Shown: positions 61,545 to 64,000 of the stretch, in pieces
Numbering within the stretch: position 1 is the stretch's first letter
Layout: every line of letters starts with the position of its first letter
DNA from: JALYXV01 sp963791545
GTDB lineage: Bacteria > Actinomycetota > Acidimicrobiia > Acidimicrobiales > Palsa-688
Length of the DNA stretch: 64,000 nt
Direction: 5' to 3'
Assembly: GCA_963791545.1 (NCBI GenBank)
Contig: CAWBSR010000015.1
Location: 124,001-188,000, forward strand
The notes under the pieces: model-generated
Database searches by the model: none
Told to the model about the DNA's origin: nothing
Seen by the model: the letters and a program-made list of their open reading frames with translations, nothing else
Translations under genes and position numbers: made by a program

Positions 61545-62996
61545 ATGGAAACCGTCGTTGAGCCCCTCGAGGGCAACAAGATCAAGCTCTCGGTCACGAT
61601 CGACGAGCACGAGTTCGAAAAGGCTCTCGACGCCACCTATCGAAAGATTGCGAGGGACGTCCGCATCCCCGGGTTCCGCCCGGGTAAGGCGCCCCGACGG
61701 ATACTCGAAGCCCGGTTGGGCAAGGAGACGGCCCGAGCCGAGGCCATCCGGGGCTCGCTGGCCGAGTACTACAACGAGGCCGTCCGGGAATACGACCTCG
61801 ACGCCATCGCCCCCCCCGAGATCGACATCACCGGCGGCGAGCACGAGGGCCCGGTCAGCTTCGACGCCATCATCCAGATCCGGCCCCAGGTCCAGCTGGC
61901 CGGCTACGGAGGCCTGCGGGTCACCATTCCCTCGCCGGTTCTCACCGACGAGGAGGTCCAGGCCCAGCTCGACAAGCTGCGGGCCAACTTCGGGGAACTG
62001 GTGCCCGTCGAGCGGCCCATCGGCTCCGGCGACCATGTCACCATCGACCTCAAAATCCACCTCCCGGGCGAGACCGACCCTGAGCGGGGGACCAGCAACG
62101 AGGACCTCCTTTACGAGGTGGGCTCGGGCAGTTACGGCCCCCAGCTGGACGAACACCTCGAGGGGGCGACGGCGGGCGACACGCTGGAGTTCGTCGTCGA
62201 CATGGGCGTGACACCCCAGGAGGCCAACACCGATGCGGAGGGGGAAGGCGGCGAGGCCGGGCCGCCCCGCCCGCAGCTGGCCTACGAGGTGGCTGTCAAG
62301 GACGTGAAGGAGATGATCCTTCCCGAGGTCACCGACGAGTGGGCCAGCGAGGCATCGGAGTTCGAGACGGCGGCGGAGTTGGTGGCCGACATCGAGAAGC
62401 GGCTCACGGTCGTGAAGCGGGCCCAGGCCCAGACGGCGCTGCGGACCCAGGCCATCGACGCCGTGGCCGACCTGGTCCAGGAGGACCCGCCGGAGCCGCT
62501 GATAAAAGAAGAGATCACCCACCGGGCCCACGAGCTCGAGAACGCGCTGCGCCAGCAGGGCCTCAACGTCGGCCAGTACCTGGGCGTCACGGGACGGACC
62601 CAGGAGCAGCTGCTGGCCGAGCTGCGAACCCAGGCGATCCAGGCGGTCAAGGCCGACCTGGCCCTGCGGGCAGTCGCTGAACTCGAGAGTATCGACGTCA
62701 GCGACGACGATGTCGATGCCGAGATCGGGCGCCTCGCGGACCGCTTCGAGACCGAGACGGCCATCGTTCGGGAGCAACTTGAGAGCAGTGAGCAGATGGC
62801 CGCGGTACGCTCGGACGTACGGAAAGGCAAAGCAATCGAGTGGCTCGTCGACCATATCGAGGCGGTCGATCCCCAGGGTCATCCGATAGACCGAGCGCTG
62901 CTCGATGAACCGCCCGACACCGACATCGCAGCCGAAGAGACCGAACTCAACGAGGAGAGCACAGTCCAGGCGGCCGACGCCGCCGGCTCCGAGTAG
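61545..62996 (+). CDS. tig: Trigger factor (ribosome-associated chaperone and peptidyl-prolyl isomerase)
   Basis: 483 residues. The N-terminal ribosome-binding domain has the signature IPGFRPGKAP (with the family GFRPGK), followed by the FKBP-type PPIase domain (GDHVTIDLKI, then a long acidic insertion with DAEGEGGEAG) and the helical C-terminal chaperone arms. The tail is acidic. It is the first gene of tig-clpP-clpX; folding and proteolysis are thus co-located, as in many bacteria. Confidence 0.95.
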   Translation: METVVEPLEGNKIKLSVTIDEHEFEKALDATYRKIARDVRIPGFRPGKAPRRILEARLGKETARAEAIRGSLAEYYNEAVREYDLDAIAPPEIDITGGEHEGPVSFDAIIQIRPQVQLAGYGGLRVTIPSPVLTDEEVQAQLDKLRANFGELVPVERPIGSGDHVTIDLKIHLPGETDPERGTSNEDLLYEVGSGSYGPQLDEHLEGATAGDTLEFVVDMGVTPQEANTDAEGEGGEAGPPRPQLAYEVAVKDVKEMILPEVTDEWASEASEFETAAELVADIEKRLTVVKRAQAQTALRTQAIDAVADLVQEDPPEPLIKEEITHRAHELENALRQQGLNVGQYLGVTGRTQEQLLAELRTQAIQAVKADLALRAVAELESIDVSDDDVDAEIGRLADRFETETAIVREQLESSEQMAAVRSDVRKGKAIEWLVDHIEAVDPQGHPIDRALLDEPPDTDIAAEETELNEESTVQAADAAGSE

Positions 62997-63059
62997 ACGG
63001 CAACACCAGCCAGCCAACGAAGCACCAAGCACGAGCAACAGAAACCGAGGCCGGAGAGC

Positions 63060-63695
63060 GTGATCAACCCCCAAGCCAGCTACTACCCCCCGAGCGTGGT
63101 CGAAGAGACCAACCGTGGCACCCGCACCTACGACCTCTACAGCCGGATGCTGGAAGAGTTCATCGTCTTCCTCGGGACGCCGATCGACGACCACGTGGCC
63201 AACACGGTCTGTGCCCAGTTGCTGTATCTGGAGTACAAGAACGCCGACAAGGACATCAGTCTTTACATCAACAGTCCCGGCGGAGACATCACGGCCCTGT
63301 TCGCCATCTACGACACCATGAAGTTCGTCAAGAACGACATCTCGACGTTCTGCTACGGGCAGGCCGCGTCGGCCGCCGCAGTACTGCTGGCCGGGGGGAC
63401 CAAAGGCAAGCGTTTCGCCCTCCCCCACGCCCGCATCCTGATCCACCAGCCCTACGGCGGAGCCGCCGGCCAAGCCGCGGATATCGAGATCCAGGCCAAG
63501 GAGATCCTGCGCATGCGGGACCTGCTCAACGAGATGCTCGCCTTCGACACCGGCCAAGCGGTCGCCAAGGTCGCCAAGGACACCGATCGGGACTTCATCA
63601 TGAGCGCTGCGGAAGCTGAGATCTACGGCATTATCGACGAGGTGATCACGGCACGTGAGTTAGCGGGCGTTCCGTTGGCCGCTGGCGTCGCCTGA
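63060..63695 (+). CDS. clpP: ATP-dependent Clp protease proteolytic subunit
   Basis: 211 residues from GTG 63060. The triad is intact: Ser in GQAASAAA (about 104), His in ILIHQPYGG (about 129), Asp in DTDRD (about 178). The N terminus is the propeptide and axial loop (SYYPPSVVEETNRGTRTYDLY). It forms a tetradecamer with ClpX or ClpC. Located between tig and clpX. Confidence 0.97.
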   Translation: MINPQASYYPPSVVEETNRGTRTYDLYSRMLEEFIVFLGTPIDDHVANTVCAQLLYLEYKNADKDISLYINSPGGDITALFAIYDTMKFVKNDISTFCYGQAASAAAVLLAGGTKGKRFALPHARILIHQPYGGAAGQAADIEIQAKEILRMRDLLNEMLAFDTGQAVAKVAKDTDRDFIMSAAEAEIYGIIDEVITARELAGVPLAAGVA

Positions 63696-63715
63696 AGGTC
63701 CGGGGGGACATCGGA

Positions 63716-64000
63716 GTGGCGAAGTTCGGAGAAAGCAGCGATCTGGTCAAATGCTCCTTCTGCGGGAAGTCGCAGAAGCAGGTCAAGAAGCTGATCGCCG
63801 GACCTGGTGTCTACATCTGCGACGAGTGCATCGATCTGTGCAACGACATCATCGAAGAGGAATTGGCGGAGTCTTCCGAGGTCCACTTCGACGAGTTGCC
63901 CAAACCGACTGAGATCTTCAACTTCCTCAACGACTATGTCATCGGCCAGGAACGGGCCAAGAAGATCCTGTCGGTAGCGGTCTACAACCACTACAAGCGG
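63716..64000 (+). CDS. clpX: ATP-dependent Clp protease ATP-binding subunit ClpX (partial)
   Basis: N-terminal 95 residues only; cut by the window edge. The GTG start begins a C4 zinc-binding domain (KCSFCGKSQ...CDECIDLC), followed by PTEIFNFLNDYVIGQERAKK at the start of the AAA domain. It delivers unfolded substrates to ClpP. It follows clpP by 20 bp. Confidence 0.95.
   Translation, partial: MAKFGESSDLVKCSFCGKSQKQVKKLIAGPGVYICDECIDLCNDIIEEELAESSEVHFDELPKPTEIFNFLNDYVIGQERAKKILSVAVYNHYKR

Noticed and set aside
61338..63557. 739-residue minus-strand open frame opposite tig and clpP
   Set aside because: It is a GC-rich shadow of two clear genes and runs through a tRNA; it has no family features or ribosome site.

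Overview
The window is high-GC DNA from an actinobacterium. Supporting signs are frequent GTG starts, four-base start/stop overlaps inside operons, Thr-rich linkers after lipoprotein signals, the tig-clpP-clpX order and a mycobacteria-like purine and deoxyribose salvage cluster. The family mix and large repetitive secreted proteins suggest Acidimicrobiia or a relative, which is an inference.

Layout. Positions 1-11.7 kb hold nucleoside uptake and salvage: a BMP-type ABC importer (lipoprotein, double ATPase, permease running off the left edge), adenosine deaminase, deoxyribose-phosphate aldolase, an aldehyde dehydrogenase, a short Cys-less ALDH homologue with a frameshift, uracil phosphoribosyltransferase, a phosphohexo/pentomutase and purine nucleoside phosphorylase. 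Together they can import nucleosides, recover bases and burn deoxyribose to glyceraldehyde-3-phosphate and acetate. Positions 11.7-31 kb are mostly envelope genes: an HtrA-type protease, a subtilase, a 1,229-residue mosaic surface protein, a Cys-pair repeat protein and an Ig-like anchored protein. Gene remnants (a DoxX tail and the end of a polytopic membrane protein) and a frameshifted conserved gene lie among them.

Positions 31-33.9 kb look like decayed mobile DNA: an orphan contractile-tail tube gene, a ribbon-helix-helix protein, a broken tyrosine recombinase, a TetR/cupin divergon and two tRNAs. Positions 34-47 kb carry an hpd operon with an Lrp-type regulator, a sigma-70 family factor behind a SigB/SigF-like promoter, a phosphoesterase pair, tRNA-Arg, a hydrolase and a branched-chain amino acid type ABC operon whose livF is frameshifted. 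Positions 47-56 kb hold an L,D-transpeptidase, small stress and hypothetical genes, a second TetR divergon and a large LuxR-type ATPase regulator.

The most unusual locus is 56.5-59.9 kb. It encodes a 990-residue protein with an N-terminal motif like those of extracellular contractile injection system cargo, two copies of a domain resembling the core of plant IQM calmodulin-binding proteins, and eight 28-residue Ser/Glu-rich repeats between them. It overlaps a downstream YbjN-like gene, a fold related to secretion chaperones. Next come a broken vapBC-like module, a HicB-like gene, two tRNAs and trigger factor-clpP-clpX, which runs off the right edge.

Two window-wide patterns stand out. Degenerate 8-bp tandem repeats with a GTC core sit in at least four intergenic gaps. 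Three otherwise intact genes carry single-base losses in homopolymers, so some frameshifts may be sequencing errors.
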